Under the pieces are notes generated by a model. It had not been told where the DNA came from, searched no databases, and worked only from the letters and a program-made list of their open reading frames with translations. This document shows, one piece after another, positions 26,420 to 34,731 of a stretch of DNA of 64,000 nt. Position numbers and translations under genes: made by a program. Source of the stretch: Achromobacter sp. Root83. GTDB taxonomy: Bacteria > Pseudomonadota > Gammaproteobacteria > Burkholderiales > Burkholderiaceae_B. The DNA lies in assembly GCF_001428845.1 (NCBI RefSeq), contig NZ_LMIU01000028.1, forward strand, positions 124,001-188,000, written 5' to 3'. Positions within the stretch are counted from its first letter, which is position 1. Each line of letters begins with the position of its first letter.

Positions 26420-27361
26420 CTACCAAAGATACCGCTCTCTCAGCCCATGATTGATGTCGGCGGGCAGCACGTTTGCGTCCAGCATCTGTTCGATAGTGGT
26501 TGTCAGGAAACTCGCCTCGTCGCGCAGCCACGGACGATAGAGTTCGCCCACGCGGCGAAAGCTGGGGTTGGCAGACGAATAGACTAGTGAGAATGCAGCC
26601 CAAGACCAAGTGCCGCTCTCATCAAGAGGCAACGATAGCGCCAGCAAATGATCTTGCCAGATCTGTTGAAGGTCTGATTTCAGGAAATGATCGGCCGCCC
26701 CAGGCACAAACGCTTGAGAATCCTCGGTGATTTTTCGGTAGCGTTGTTCACGTGCCGACTGTGTAGGCTTTTCGCGCTTACAGTGCTCATGGTATTTAGT
26801 CTCCACGCCGAGGATTCCCTTTTTTCCGCCCCCTAGATCGAGCTCGAAGGCAACATCCAAGGCGCTGCCATTCTCCAGAAAGCGGCCAGGTTTGCGACGC
26901 ATTGGCGACCACTCGAACATGACACGGATAACGCGACCCGGCACGTTTGGCCACCAGGCATGCACGGCGCGATCAGCCAGTTCCAGATCGCCAGCTAAGG
27001 TGCCGAAGAGGTTGAAGCACATGGGCATCGAAGACAGCAGGTCGCAGAACAATCGATCGCTATTCAACATCTCCAGCGGTTCGGCATCCAGGACACGTCG
27101 GTTAGCGACGTCATGAATCTGGTCAGTAAGAAAATTATGCCCCTTTTTGACACTAGCAATGTCGATCCGGCTGCCCAGCCTGCGAGCCTCTTCACCAAGC
27201 ATGGGGCGAATGGGTTGCGTGCCTATCGGGAAGCCCCGACTCTCACGCCACCGCGCTTGCTGCAAACGTGCCCGCCGTTTAAACGCGGTCGTTTCGGAAT
27301 CCCCGGAGACAAAATCCACCATTTCATAGCAATAAGCCGATTCCAGGTCGCTCTTGTTCAT
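26420..27361 (-). CDS. Putative PD-(D/E)xK restriction-type endonuclease
   Basis: 313 residues beginning MNKSDLESAYCYEMVDFVSG. The core SALDVAFEL...GILGVETKYHEH supplies Asp169 and Glu187-x-Lys189, the metal-binding D...ExK signature of the PD-(D/E)xK nucleases; the overall form resembles the PGN_0703/PDDEXK_13 group of putative restriction enzymes. A good ribosome site (ACGGAG) precedes the ATG at 27361. No methyltransferase gene is adjacent, so it is not an ordinary restriction-modification pair. The UDG-like gene follows 289 bp downstream on the same strand. Confidence 0.7.
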   Translation of the reverse strand: MNKSDLESAYCYEMVDFVSGDSETTAFKRRARLQQARWRESRGFPIGTQPIRPMLGEEARRLGSRIDIASVKKGHNFLTDQIHDVANRRVLDAEPLEMLNSDRLFCDLLSSMPMCFNLFGTLAGDLELADRAVHAWWPNVPGRVIRVMFEWSPMRRKPGRFLENGSALDVAFELDLGGGKKGILGVETKYHEHCKREKPTQSAREQRYRKITEDSQAFVPGAADHFLKSDLQQIWQDHLLALSLPLDESGTWSWAAFSLVYSSANPSFRRVGELYRPWLRDEASFLTTTIEQMLDANVLPADINHGLRERYLW

Positions 27362-27551
27362 ATTCTCCGTCCCCGTATGCCAGCAGGTTAAAAAGGAAGG
27401 AGTATATCCACGTAATTCTTAGACGGCCGACCGAGCGACATAGGAATGTCAAGCGCCCCGCCCGGACGGCATTCGCCGCCCGCGCCATCTGGCAGCGGAA
27501 CTTCCTGATGCGAAAATGCCGATACGGAAAAACCAGCACCGGCAGATCGTC

Positions 27552-28103
27552 CTAGTGCCCCGTCGAATCGCCCTGGCGGCTGGCCTCGAAGAGGAACCAC
27601 GTGCGCCGTTCGGTCTCGTCGATCCAGTTTTCGATCAGGCTGGAGCTGGCGATGTCGCGATGTTCGTCGGTGACGTTATGGGCTTCGCGCAGCGAGGCCG
27701 CCAGCACCTTGTTGTCTTCGCGCAGTTCGGCCAGCATGTCCAGCGGCTGCACGTAATCGGCGTCGTTGTCGGAAATGCGCTGAGACCGCGAAATGTGCCC
27801 GATGGACCGCAGCGTGGTGTCGCCGATCTTGCGGATGCGCTCGGCGATGGGGTCGGTCATGGCGAATAGCTGGTCGCCCTGCTCGTCCAGCAGCAGGTGG
27901 TAGTCCCGGAAGTGCGGGCCGCTTACGTGCCAATGGAAGTTCTTGGTCTTCAGATACAGCGCGAACACGTCGGCCAGTATCTGGTTCAGCGCCGCGGAGA
28001 TGTCCCGGGTGGCGGCGGCCGCCAGGTCGGTGGGCGTCGCCAGCGGCGCCTTGCGGCGGTCTTTCAGTGTCTTGGTGGTCTTCTCATTCAGTTTCTTGGC
28101 CAT
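27552..28103 (-). CDS. dps: Dps-type DNA-protecting ferritin
   Basis: 183 residues. Dps proteins form 12-mers that oxidise and store iron with peroxide and coat DNA in stress. The ferroxidase signature is present: KTKNFHWHVSGPHFRDYH and LLDEQGDQLFAMTDPIAERI. The Lys-rich N-terminus (MAKKLNEKTTKTLKDRRK) could bind DNA. The start at 28103 has AGGAG upstream; an earlier in-frame ATG lacks one. It is transcribed alone, divergent from the MFS gene. Confidence 0.93.
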   Translation of the reverse strand: MAKKLNEKTTKTLKDRRKAPLATPTDLAAAATRDISAALNQILADVFALYLKTKNFHWHVSGPHFRDYHLLLDEQGDQLFAMTDPIAERIRKIGDTTLRSIGHISRSQRISDNDADYVQPLDMLAELREDNKVLAASLREAHNVTDEHRDIASSSLIENWIDETERRTWFLFEASRQGDSTGH

Positions 28104-28265
28104 GAATCGCAGCTCCTGGATATGAATCGGAAAACTCGGTCGCGGCGCGAACGGAATCGGGCCGCGTGATACCAGGGTAAATCCGGACAGGCGCTTTGCC
28201 AATGGGCCTAGGTCAAGTCAGGAGTATGCTACGCCGCTTCGTATCAGCATGATTCACACATCACC

Positions 28266-29441
28266 ATGCGCGGCAATCCCGACGCCAGGCAAGGCGCCAT
28301 CGCGTTGCACGGGTTCTACTTCCTGTATTACGGACTGCAGGGCGTCAGCATCCCCTTTCTGCCTTTGTGGTTCGCCAGCCGAGGCTTGGACCCAGCCCTG
28401 ATCGGGCTGATCGTCGCCACCTCGTTCCTGCCCAAGATTCTGTCCACCCCGGTCGTCGCCCACGTCGCCGACCAGACGGGCCGCGCGCACGCGCTGATTG
28501 CGTCGGCGCTGGCCGCGTCCCTGGTCCTGTTCATCTGCTATCCGTTCAGCCAGACGCCAGCCTGGCTGCTGGTGATCACCCTGCAGCTGAACGCGGTGTT
28601 CCCGGCCGTGCTGCCGCTGATGGACCGCATGGCGATCGCCAGCGGACGCGGCCAGGGCAATTCCTACACGGTCATGCGGGCCTGCGGGTCCCTGGGCTTC
28701 GCTGCCGTCACCGTTGCCGGCGGCTACCTCATCAAGACCTTCGATACCGATTGGGTGATGTGGCTGTCCATCCTGCTGATCATTGCCTGCCTGGCCTGCG
28801 TGCGCCTTCTGCCGCAGGCGGCGCGCCCCGTGGCCGAGGAGGCGCCAGCCGACCGCGTACGCCTGCCCATGCGAGAAGTCCTGCGCGACCGCCAGCTGCT
28901 GATGTGCATCGCGGCCGCTTCGCTGGTTCAGGCCAGCAACGGGTTTCTATATTCCTATTCGACGCTTTACTGGACCGCCAGCGGGCTGTCCACGTCGCTG
29001 ATTTCGCTGCTGTGGGTGGTGGGTGTGGCGAGCGAGGTCCTGTTCTTCTTCCTGGCCCCGCGCATCCTGGCCCGCACCGGCGCCCAATGGCTGATCCTGG
29101 CTTCGGCGGTCATGTCCGCTATCCGCTGGGCGGGGCTGTCCGCAACCACCGACCCCGCGCTTATCGCTGCCCTGCAATTGCTGCAGTGCTTTACGCTGGC
29201 GGGCAACAACGCCGCGATCATGTGGTACATCACCCGGCGCGTCCCCACGGCCTGCAAAACCTCCGCCATCGCCCTCTATGCCCTGCTTTCCGGCGGCGTT
29301 TTCATGTTCGCCAGCATCCAGCTCGGCGGCGCGCTCTACCGCAGCTTCGCCCCCGGCGGCTTCCTGGTCATGGCGTTCTGCGCCGCGGGCGCGGTGCCGT
29401 TGGTGGTGTATTCGGAGCGGTTGCGGCGGCGGCAGGTATAG
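28266..29441 (+). CDS. MFS transporter, LacY/HcaT-like group
   Basis: 391 residues with twelve predicted membrane spans and a central cytoplasmic loop near 185-205 (AEEAPADRVRLPMREVLRDR). The opening segment (LHGFYFLYYGLQGVSIPFLPLWFAS) and the general pattern resemble the MFS_1-like transporters related to HcaT (3-phenylpropionate) and nucleoside/sugar permeases. The substrate cannot be told from sequence or neighbours. The ribosome site before the ATG is weak; the next plausible start would shorten the first span. Confidence 0.8.
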   Translation: MRGNPDARQGAIALHGFYFLYYGLQGVSIPFLPLWFASRGLDPALIGLIVATSFLPKILSTPVVAHVADQTGRAHALIASALAASLVLFICYPFSQTPAWLLVITLQLNAVFPAVLPLMDRMAIASGRGQGNSYTVMRACGSLGFAAVTVAGGYLIKTFDTDWVMWLSILLIIACLACVRLLPQAARPVAEEAPADRVRLPMREVLRDRQLLMCIAAASLVQASNGFLYSYSTLYWTASGLSTSLISLLWVVGVASEVLFFFLAPRILARTGAQWLILASAVMSAIRWAGLSATTDPALIAALQLLQCFTLAGNNAAIMWYITRRVPTACKTSAIALYALLSGGVFMFASIQLGGALYRSFAPGGFLVMAFCAAGAVPLVVYSERLRRRQV

Positions 29442-29551
29442 GGAAGATGGATTATCTCGTTCGGGATATTCGATCTCACAAATGTGATTTCTGTGCGGGA
29501 TCGTGGGTTCGTGTGGGTCTGGAATCTTGCGGCGTTGCGAGTTCTTGAGAC

Positions 29552-29713
29552 GCCCGGTGCGGCGCGGGCCTGGGGTGGGCGGGGCTACGATTGCGGTCCG
29601 GAGCCTTCGCTCCGGACTACCCCGTCCTCAACCTCGTCCGCCTTCGGCTCCCTTCGGTTTCCGTCGGGCGCATCTACACGCCCCGCCCACCCCAGGCCCA
29701 CGCCGCACCGGGC
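29552..29713 (+). repeat. Structured element A with 34-bp inverted arms
   Basis: Arms at 29552-29585 and 29680-29713 are reverse complements at 33 of 34 positions. The 94-nt interior contains ACGATTGCG, then a 9-bp hairpin (GTCCGGAGC/GCTCCGGAC around CTTC, 29596-29617), and ends TCGGGCGCATC. A related element in the opposite direction lies at 30328-30492: interiors agree at about three quarters of positions, while the arms differ in sequence but remain self-complementary. Confidence 0.8.
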
Positions 29714-29890
29714 TCTGCCGGTTCAGCTTGACGGGCGCTTCGGCCATCGGGGTTCTTTAGGTTCCGGCCAACGCTCAGGAAGGTCAGGAACGTCTTGCGG
29801 GGCCCGCCCCCGGCCGGCCGCGCGGGCGGCCTTTGGGGGCTTACGCGATGTCTTGCGGCGGGGTGATGACGCTTTGCGCATGGCTGCTCC

Positions 29891-30030
29891 GCATTTGGGC
29901 TTTTGCCCATGCATTGGGTTCTTGTTCCCGCATTGGGTTCTTGTTCCCGCATTGGGCTCTTTCCCCCCATTGGTTTCTTGCCCTCTCATTGGATTCTTAC
30001 CCTCGCATTGGCGTGTGCCTCGGCAATGGG
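29891..30030 (+). repeat. Tandem array of about seven 19-nt units
   Basis: Units resemble GCATTGGGTTCTTGTTCCC. Two adjacent copies (29911-29929 and 29930-29948) are identical and the flanking copies diverge. The last unit is followed by an inverted half-copy (GGCAATGGG). There are no spacers, so this is not a CRISPR array. Confidence 0.75.
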
Positions 30031-30231
30031 TTTTGAAATCCAACGCGCCCGCCGCTAATCGTAATTTCAACTCCCGTGCCCGATGGGCGGCGCGCGTACA
30101 GGTCGGCAAGCTGAAGCGGATCGTCGACGCGCGCCGCCCATCACCGCCCTCCCCCCCACGGTGAGGCACCACTAGAAAACCCCGCATCGCAAGCGCGAAG
30201 CGCACACGTCTCGACGCCCCACCTCTCATAT

Positions 30232-30265
30232 GCCGATTGCTGCCGCCCGCGCGGCTGCAATCGGC
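30232..30265. repeat. Long near-perfect hairpin
   Basis: GCCGATTGC pairs with GCAATCGGC and, inside, GCCGC pairs with GCGGC around CCGC, with a single T-T mismatch between the two stems. No U-run follows. It belongs to the repeat-rich intergenic region. Confidence 0.6.
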
Positions 30266-30327
30266 GTCCCCGCAGATCCCCTACCCTGACCACAGGTCTT
30301 GCAGCGCGACAAACCAAGAACCTCGTA

Positions 30328-30492
30328 GCCCGGCGGCGCGGGCGCCGTGGTTGCGAGCAACCTCGATGCGCCCGAGGGAATCGGAAGGCAGGCGCCGAAG
30401 GCGACAACGACGATGACGAGGGGGCAGTCCGGAGCGAAGGCTCCGGACCGCAATCGTGGGCGCTCGCAGCCACGGCGCCCGCGCCGCCGGGC
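30328..30492 (-). repeat. Structured element B with 31-bp inverted arms
   Basis: Arms at 30328-30358 and 30462-30492 are complementary at 30 of 31 positions. On the minus strand the interior matches that of element A (29552-29713), including the GTCCGGAGC/GCTCCGGAC hairpin (30427-30448) and the closing TCGGGCGCATC. Arm sequences differ from element A although both start GCCCGG, so pairing rather than sequence seems conserved. Confidence 0.8.
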
Positions 30493-30493
30493 G

Positions 30494-30601
30494 ACCTACG
30501 AAGCGCCTGTTACCTACGAGGCACCTAGAACCTACGAAGATCCTAGGACCTACGAAGCACCTGATACCTGCAAAAAGCGTGAGACCAGTGAAGACCCAAG
30601 C
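30494..30601 (+). repeat. Six 18-nt tandem units
   Basis: Units follow ACCTACGAAGCACCTGAT; the first four (30494-30565) are close copies and the last two have decayed. The 18-nt period keeps frame and would read TYEAPx on the plus strand, but no convincing start or ribosome site belongs to it. Confidence 0.6.
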
Positions 30602-30637
30602 AAACCAGCACTCGCCAACGCACCCCCCAAAACAAAA

Positions 30638-30661
30638 AAGGCCTTGCAAAAGCAAGGCCTT
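30638..30661 (-). terminator. Intrinsic terminator of cstA-ybdD
   Basis: AAGGCCTTGC and GCAAGGCCTT form a perfect 10-bp stem with a 4-nt loop. On the minus strand it is followed by a T-rich run, and it sits 9 bp past the ybdD stop codon. This is the clearest intrinsic terminator in the window. Confidence 0.9.
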
Positions 30662-30670
30662 CCAAAGAAC

Positions 30671-30883
30671 TCAACAGCAGCCGATCCGCTTCTTCCCCCC
30701 GTAGCGCGCCTCCTGCCGCTCCCGAAAGAAATCCTCATAGTTCATCGGCTCCTGATCAGGATGCGTACGCCGCATGTGCTCCACATACGTCTCGTAATCC
30801 GGCACCCCGACCATCAACCGGAGCGTCTGCCCCAGATAGCGGCCGGCCGCGCCGGCAGCCGAACTCATGTTACTGAACAACAT
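30671..30883 (-). CDS. YbdD/YjiX family small protein
   Basis: 70 residues, MLFSNMSSAAGAAGRYLGQT, with the family core GVPDYETYVEHMRRTHPDQEPMNYE and a C-terminal KKRIGCC. These small soluble proteins are almost always encoded straight after CstA/BtsT-type transporters and in E. coli are needed for pyruvate uptake by them. GGGAGA lies upstream of the ATG at 30883; an internal ATG at 30868 is an alternative. It starts 24 bp after the cstA stop. Confidence 0.9.
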   Translation of the reverse strand: MLFSNMSSAAGAAGRYLGQTLRLMVGVPDYETYVEHMRRTHPDQEPMNYEDFFRERQEARYGGKKRIGCC

Positions 30884-30907
30884 GCAGCGTCTCCCGAAGA
30901 AAAGCGG

Positions 30908-32995
30908 TCAATCCGCACCGGCCGCCGCCGTCGCCGGCAGCACCTCGTACGGCGTCTCACGGGCCGTCGGCTTGTTCTCGTTGCGGGCGCGTTGGACCGA
31001 CTTCAAGCCGAACACCACGATGCTCACCACCACGAAGATGAAGATCGCGCACAGCCCGGCGTTGATGTAGTCGTTCAGCACCACCCGCGACATCTCGCCC
31101 AGCGACTTGGCCGGGGCCAGCACCTTGCCCTCGGCGATGGCGGCGTTGTACTTGTCCGCGTGCGCCAGGAAGCTCACGCGCGGATCGGCGTGGAACAGCT
31201 TCTGCCAGCCGGCCGTCAGCGTGCATGCCAGCAGCCAGATCGTCGGCACGATCGTGACCCAGGCGTAGCGGTCGCGCTTCATCTTGAACAGCACCACCGT
31301 GCCCAGCGTCAGCGCAATCGCGGCCAGCATCTGGTTCGCAATCCCGAACAGCGGCCACAGCGTATTGATGCCGCCCAGCGGATCCACCACGCCCTGGTAC
31401 AGGAAGTAGCCCCACGCCGCCACGCACAGGCCGGTCGCGATCAGGTTGGCGGGCAGCGAATCCGTGCGCTTGAGCGAAGGCGCGAACGTGCCCAGCAGGT
31501 CTTGCAGCATGAAGCGGCCCGCACGCGTGCCGGCGTCCACCGCCGTCAGGATGAACAGCGCTTCGAACAGGATCGCGAAGTGATACCAGAAGGCCATCAT
31601 GGACGGCCCGCCCATCACCTGGTGCAGGATGTGCGCCATGCCGACGGCCAGCGTCGGCGCGCCGCCCGCGCGCGAGATGATGGTGCTTTCGCCCACGTCC
31701 TTGGCCGTCTGGACCAGGTCCGCCGGGCTGATCACGAAGCCCCAGCTCGACACCACCTGGGCCACCTGCTCGGGCGTCGTGCCGATGACGGCCGTGGGGC
31801 TGTTCATCGCGTAGTAGATGCCCGGCTCGATCACGCAAGCCGCCACCAGCGCCATGATGGCCACAAAGGATTCCATCAGCATGCCGCCGTAGCCGATATA
31901 ACGGGCCTGGGTCTCGTTTTCGATCAGTTTGGGCGTCGTGCCCGAGGAGATCAGGGCGTGGAAGCCCGACACCGCGCCGCAGGCGATGGTGATGAACAGG
32001 AACGGGAACAGGTTGCCCGACCACACCGGACCGGTGCCATCGACGAACTGCGTCAGCGCGGGCATTTTCAGCTCGGGCGCCACGACCACGATGCCGATCG
32101 CCAGGCCGACGATGGTGCCGATCTTCAGGAAGGTCGACAGGTAATCGCGCGGGGCCAGCAGCAGCCACACGGGCAGCACGGACGCGATGAAGCCGTAGAT
32201 GATCAGGATCCAGGTCAGGCCCTTGCCGTCGAAGTCGAACATCGGGCCGATGACCGGATGCGCGGCCACGTCCTGGCCAAAGGTGATGGCCGCCATCAGG
32301 CCCACGAAGCCGATGATGGAGACTTCGCCGATCTTGCCCGGACGGATATAGCGCAGGTACACGCCCATGAACAACGCGATGGGGATCGTCGCGGCCACCG
32401 TGAAGGTGCCCCACGGCGAATGCGTCAGCGCCTTGACCACGATCAGCGCCAGCACGGCCAGGATGATCACCATGATCATGAAGGCGCCGAACAGCGCGAT
32501 CACGCCCGGGATCTTGCCCAGTTCCGATTTGACCAGGTCGCCCAGCGAACGGCCGTCGCGGCGCGTGGAGATGAAGAGGATCGTGAAGTCCTGCACTGCG
32601 CCGGCGAACACGACGCCGGCCAGAATCCACAGCATGCCCGGCAGATAACCCATCTGCGCGGCCAGCACCGGCCCGACCAGGGGGCCCGCGCCGGCGATGG
32701 CGGCGAAGTGGTGGCCGAACAGCACGTGCTTGTTGGTGGGCACGTAGTCCAGGCCGTCGTTGTACTTCCAGGCCGGCGTCATGCGCGTCGGATCAAGCTG
32801 GAAGACCTTGCGCGCGATGAAGCGGCTGTAATAGCGGTACGCGATGAGATACACGCAGACGGCGGCAATCACCACCCATAGCGCGTTGATGGTCTCCCCT
32901 CTGGCCAGCGCCACGGTGCCCAGCGCAAACGCGCCCAGTACCGCAACCGCCAGCCAGACCAGGTGCTGACCCAGTCCCTTACTGCTGGTATGCAT
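30908..32995 (-). CDS. cstA: CstA-family carbon starvation/pyruvate transporter
   Basis: 695 residues with about sixteen to eighteen membrane spans; family segments include YRYYSRFIARKVFQLDPTR, DGLDYVPTNKHVLFGHHFAA and GAGPLVGPVLAAQMGYLPG. Relatives in E. coli (CstA, BtsT) take up pyruvate, and CstA has also been linked to peptides. The ATG at 32995 (MHTSSKGLGQ) has GAGGAGC upstream; longer frames are not supported. It is divergent from a Cache-domain sensor kinase and response regulator that may sense its substrate. Confidence 0.93.
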   Translation of the reverse strand: MHTSSKGLGQHLVWLAVAVLGAFALGTVALARGETINALWVVIAAVCVYLIAYRYYSRFIARKVFQLDPTRMTPAWKYNDGLDYVPTNKHVLFGHHFAAIAGAGPLVGPVLAAQMGYLPGMLWILAGVVFAGAVQDFTILFISTRRDGRSLGDLVKSELGKIPGVIALFGAFMIMVIILAVLALIVVKALTHSPWGTFTVAATIPIALFMGVYLRYIRPGKIGEVSIIGFVGLMAAITFGQDVAAHPVIGPMFDFDGKGLTWILIIYGFIASVLPVWLLLAPRDYLSTFLKIGTIVGLAIGIVVVAPELKMPALTQFVDGTGPVWSGNLFPFLFITIACGAVSGFHALISSGTTPKLIENETQARYIGYGGMLMESFVAIMALVAACVIEPGIYYAMNSPTAVIGTTPEQVAQVVSSWGFVISPADLVQTAKDVGESTIISRAGGAPTLAVGMAHILHQVMGGPSMMAFWYHFAILFEALFILTAVDAGTRAGRFMLQDLLGTFAPSLKRTDSLPANLIATGLCVAAWGYFLYQGVVDPLGGINTLWPLFGIANQMLAAIALTLGTVVLFKMKRDRYAWVTIVPTIWLLACTLTAGWQKLFHADPRVSFLAHADKYNAAIAEGKVLAPAKSLGEMSRVVLNDYINAGLCAIFIFVVVSIVVFGLKSVQRARNENKPTARETPYEVLPATAAAGAD

Positions 32996-33309
32996 AAGTG
33001 CTCCTCTTGCCTCCCGCCATGCTTTTGGCGTGAAACGCTTTTTTCGTCCCGCGGAAGGCAGACTCATTGTTGTAGGGTGGCGGACGCACGCGTCCACGCT
33101 GCGCCCTATGGACGCGGCCGCTAGTATTTCGTCTTGCCCCATTGCGTAACAAGCGCGGAACTACGCAAGCGGGCTACGTGTTACTACGTTATGCAGCGCA
33201 GCAAAATTCCGTGGAAATCGTAAAATCCAGCACGAATTCCCCAATTTCCGTCTAGCGGCCCACCCTTAATGCGCCGCAGCAATTCCTGTCCGCGCCGATA
33301 CAAATCCTT
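32996..33309. promoter_or_regulatory. Divergent control region between cstA and the sensor kinase
   Basis: 314 bp without a gene. It contains an inverted pair TTGCGTA (33142-33148) / TACGCAA (33162-33168) and the pentamer CTACG three times (33161, 33174, 33184), a possible binding region for the LuxR-type regulator encoded at 34728. No strong -10/-35 pair was identified. Confidence 0.35.
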
Positions 33310-34731
33310 ATGAAGCTGCGCCTGAAAATCCTGCTGCTCGCGGCGGTTCCCCTGCTGGTGGCCGTCGCCGCCATCACGGTCGCCGTCTACGTGCAGGGCC
33401 TGCAGCTTGCCCAGCGTGAAAAGCAGGTCGTGGAAAGCGCCTGGCTGGCCAGCAAGGAAGGCGAGCTGCGCCACTATGTGAATCTGGCCTACAGCGCCAT
33501 CGCGCCGCTGCAGGCGGCGGGCGACGACGAGGCCACGCGCCAGCGCGCGCTGGACCTGCTGGCGCAGATGGAGTTCGGCCACGACGGCTATTTCTTCGTC
33601 TACGACCTGCAGGGCAAGAACCTGATGCATCCCCGGCAGCCGGAACTGGTCGGCCAGGATCTCTGGAATCTGCGCGACACCCAGGGCCAGGCCGTCATCC
33701 AGAACCTGCTGACGGCCGCCCGGCGCGGCGGCCAGCAGGGCGAGGTCGTGCATTACCTGTGGGAAAAGCCGTCCACGCACCAGACCGAGGAAAAGCTGGG
33801 CTATGTGGTGGTGCTGGAGCGCTGGGGCTGGATGCTGGGCACCGGCATCTATCTGGACGACGTGGAGCAGGCCCTGGTGCGCATCGACGCCGCCGCGCAA
33901 TCGAATATCCGCGACATGTTCGCGTGGGTGGCGGGCATTGCCGCCGTCTCGATCCTGGGCGTGGCCGCCTGCGGCCTGGCCCTGAATATCAGCGACCATC
34001 GCCAATCCGACGCCAAGCTGCGGCTGATGGCCCAGCAGCTCGTCCGCTCGCAGGAAGACGAACGCGCCCGGCTGTCGCGCGAACTGCATGACGGCATCAG
34101 CCAGGTGCTGGTGTCCGTCAAGCTATCGCTGGAGGCCGCGCGCGAACGGCTGCGCCAGTCGCAGCCGGCCGATCCGCGCGCGCTGGCCCACATCGACACG
34201 CCGCTGGGCGGCGCGCTGGACCGGCTGAACACCGCCGTGGGCGAGGTCCGCCGCATCTCGCACAACCTGCGCCCCACGCTGCTGGACGACCTGGGCCTGC
34301 CTGCCGCGCTGGAGCACCTGGGACGGGAGTTCGCCATTCCCAGCGAAGACGGCGCGCCGCCGCTGGCCGTGGGCCTGCGCACCAGCGGACAGCCGGTGAA
34401 GCTGCCCGACGCCTACGCCACGGCGCTGTTCCGCGTTACCCAGGAAGCCCTGACGAACGTTCTGCGCCATGCGGGCGCCACGCGCGCCGACTTGACGCTG
34501 GCCTATTCCACGCGCGACCTGCGCCTGACCATCACCGACGACGGCCGCGGCTTCGACTATGCCGAGGTCCAGCAGGATCCGCACCGAGGCATCGGCCTGC
34601 GCAACATGCGCGAGCGCATGAGCGCGCTGTCCGGCAGCCTGACCTTCCATTCCACCGCCCAAGGCACGACCTTGCAGGCCTGGCTTCCCCTGCCGGCCGC
34701 CGGCGCCCCACCCGCGACGACCCAAGCATGA
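33310..34731 (+). CDS. Cache-domain sensor histidine kinase (HisKA_3 type)
   Basis: 473 residues: span 1 (about 6-28), a periplasmic single-Cache domain (about 35-195; GHDGYFFVYDLQGKNLMHP, GWMLGTGIYLDDVE), span 2 (about 203-225), then a NarL-type kinase core with His260 in ERARLSRELHDGISQ and an ATPase domain (RISHNLRPTLLDDLGL; DDGRGFD; GIGLRNMRERM). Cache domains of this kind often bind small carboxylates, which fits its position next to cstA, but the ligand is not shown. It overlaps the regulator gene by 4 bp (ATGA). Confidence 0.9.
   Translation: MKLRLKILLLAAVPLLVAVAAITVAVYVQGLQLAQREKQVVESAWLASKEGELRHYVNLAYSAIAPLQAAGDDEATRQRALDLLAQMEFGHDGYFFVYDLQGKNLMHPRQPELVGQDLWNLRDTQGQAVIQNLLTAARRGGQQGEVVHYLWEKPSTHQTEEKLGYVVVLERWGWMLGTGIYLDDVEQALVRIDAAAQSNIRDMFAWVAGIAAVSILGVAACGLALNISDHRQSDAKLRLMAQQLVRSQEDERARLSRELHDGISQVLVSVKLSLEAARERLRQSQPADPRALAHIDTPLGGALDRLNTAVGEVRRISHNLRPTLLDDLGLPAALEHLGREFAIPSEDGAPPLAVGLRTSGQPVKLPDAYATALFRVTQEALTNVLRHAGATRADLTLAYSTRDLRLTITDDGRGFDYAEVQQDPHRGIGLRNMRERMSALSGSLTFHSTAQGTTLQAWLPLPAAGAPPATTQA

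Larger units (their letters stand above)
29442..30670. other. 1.2-kb repeat-rich intergenic region without a credible gene
   Basis: No open frame here has convincing coding character. The stretch instead holds two related 160-nt inverted-arm elements (29552-29713 and 30328-30492), a 19-nt tandem array (29891-30030), a long hairpin (30232-30265), an 18-nt tandem array (30494-30601) and the terminator of ybdD-cstA (30638-30661), each listed separately. Such density of structured repeats suggests a hotspot for repeat insertion, or an uncharacterised structured RNA or DNA element. Confidence 0.6.

Noticed and set aside
29484-30164. 226-codon plus-strand frame in the repeat region
   Set aside because: It reads through the inverted-arm element and the 19-nt array, lacks a ribosome site and has no recognisable domain.
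29891-30601. Tandem repeats considered as a CRISPR array
   Set aside because: Units of 18-19 nt follow directly without unique spacers, and no cas genes are present.
30347-32881. 844-codon plus-strand frame across the repeat region and cstA
   Set aside because: Most of it is antisense to cstA. The TYEAPx-like start is only the 18-nt repeat array read in frame, and there is no ribosome site.
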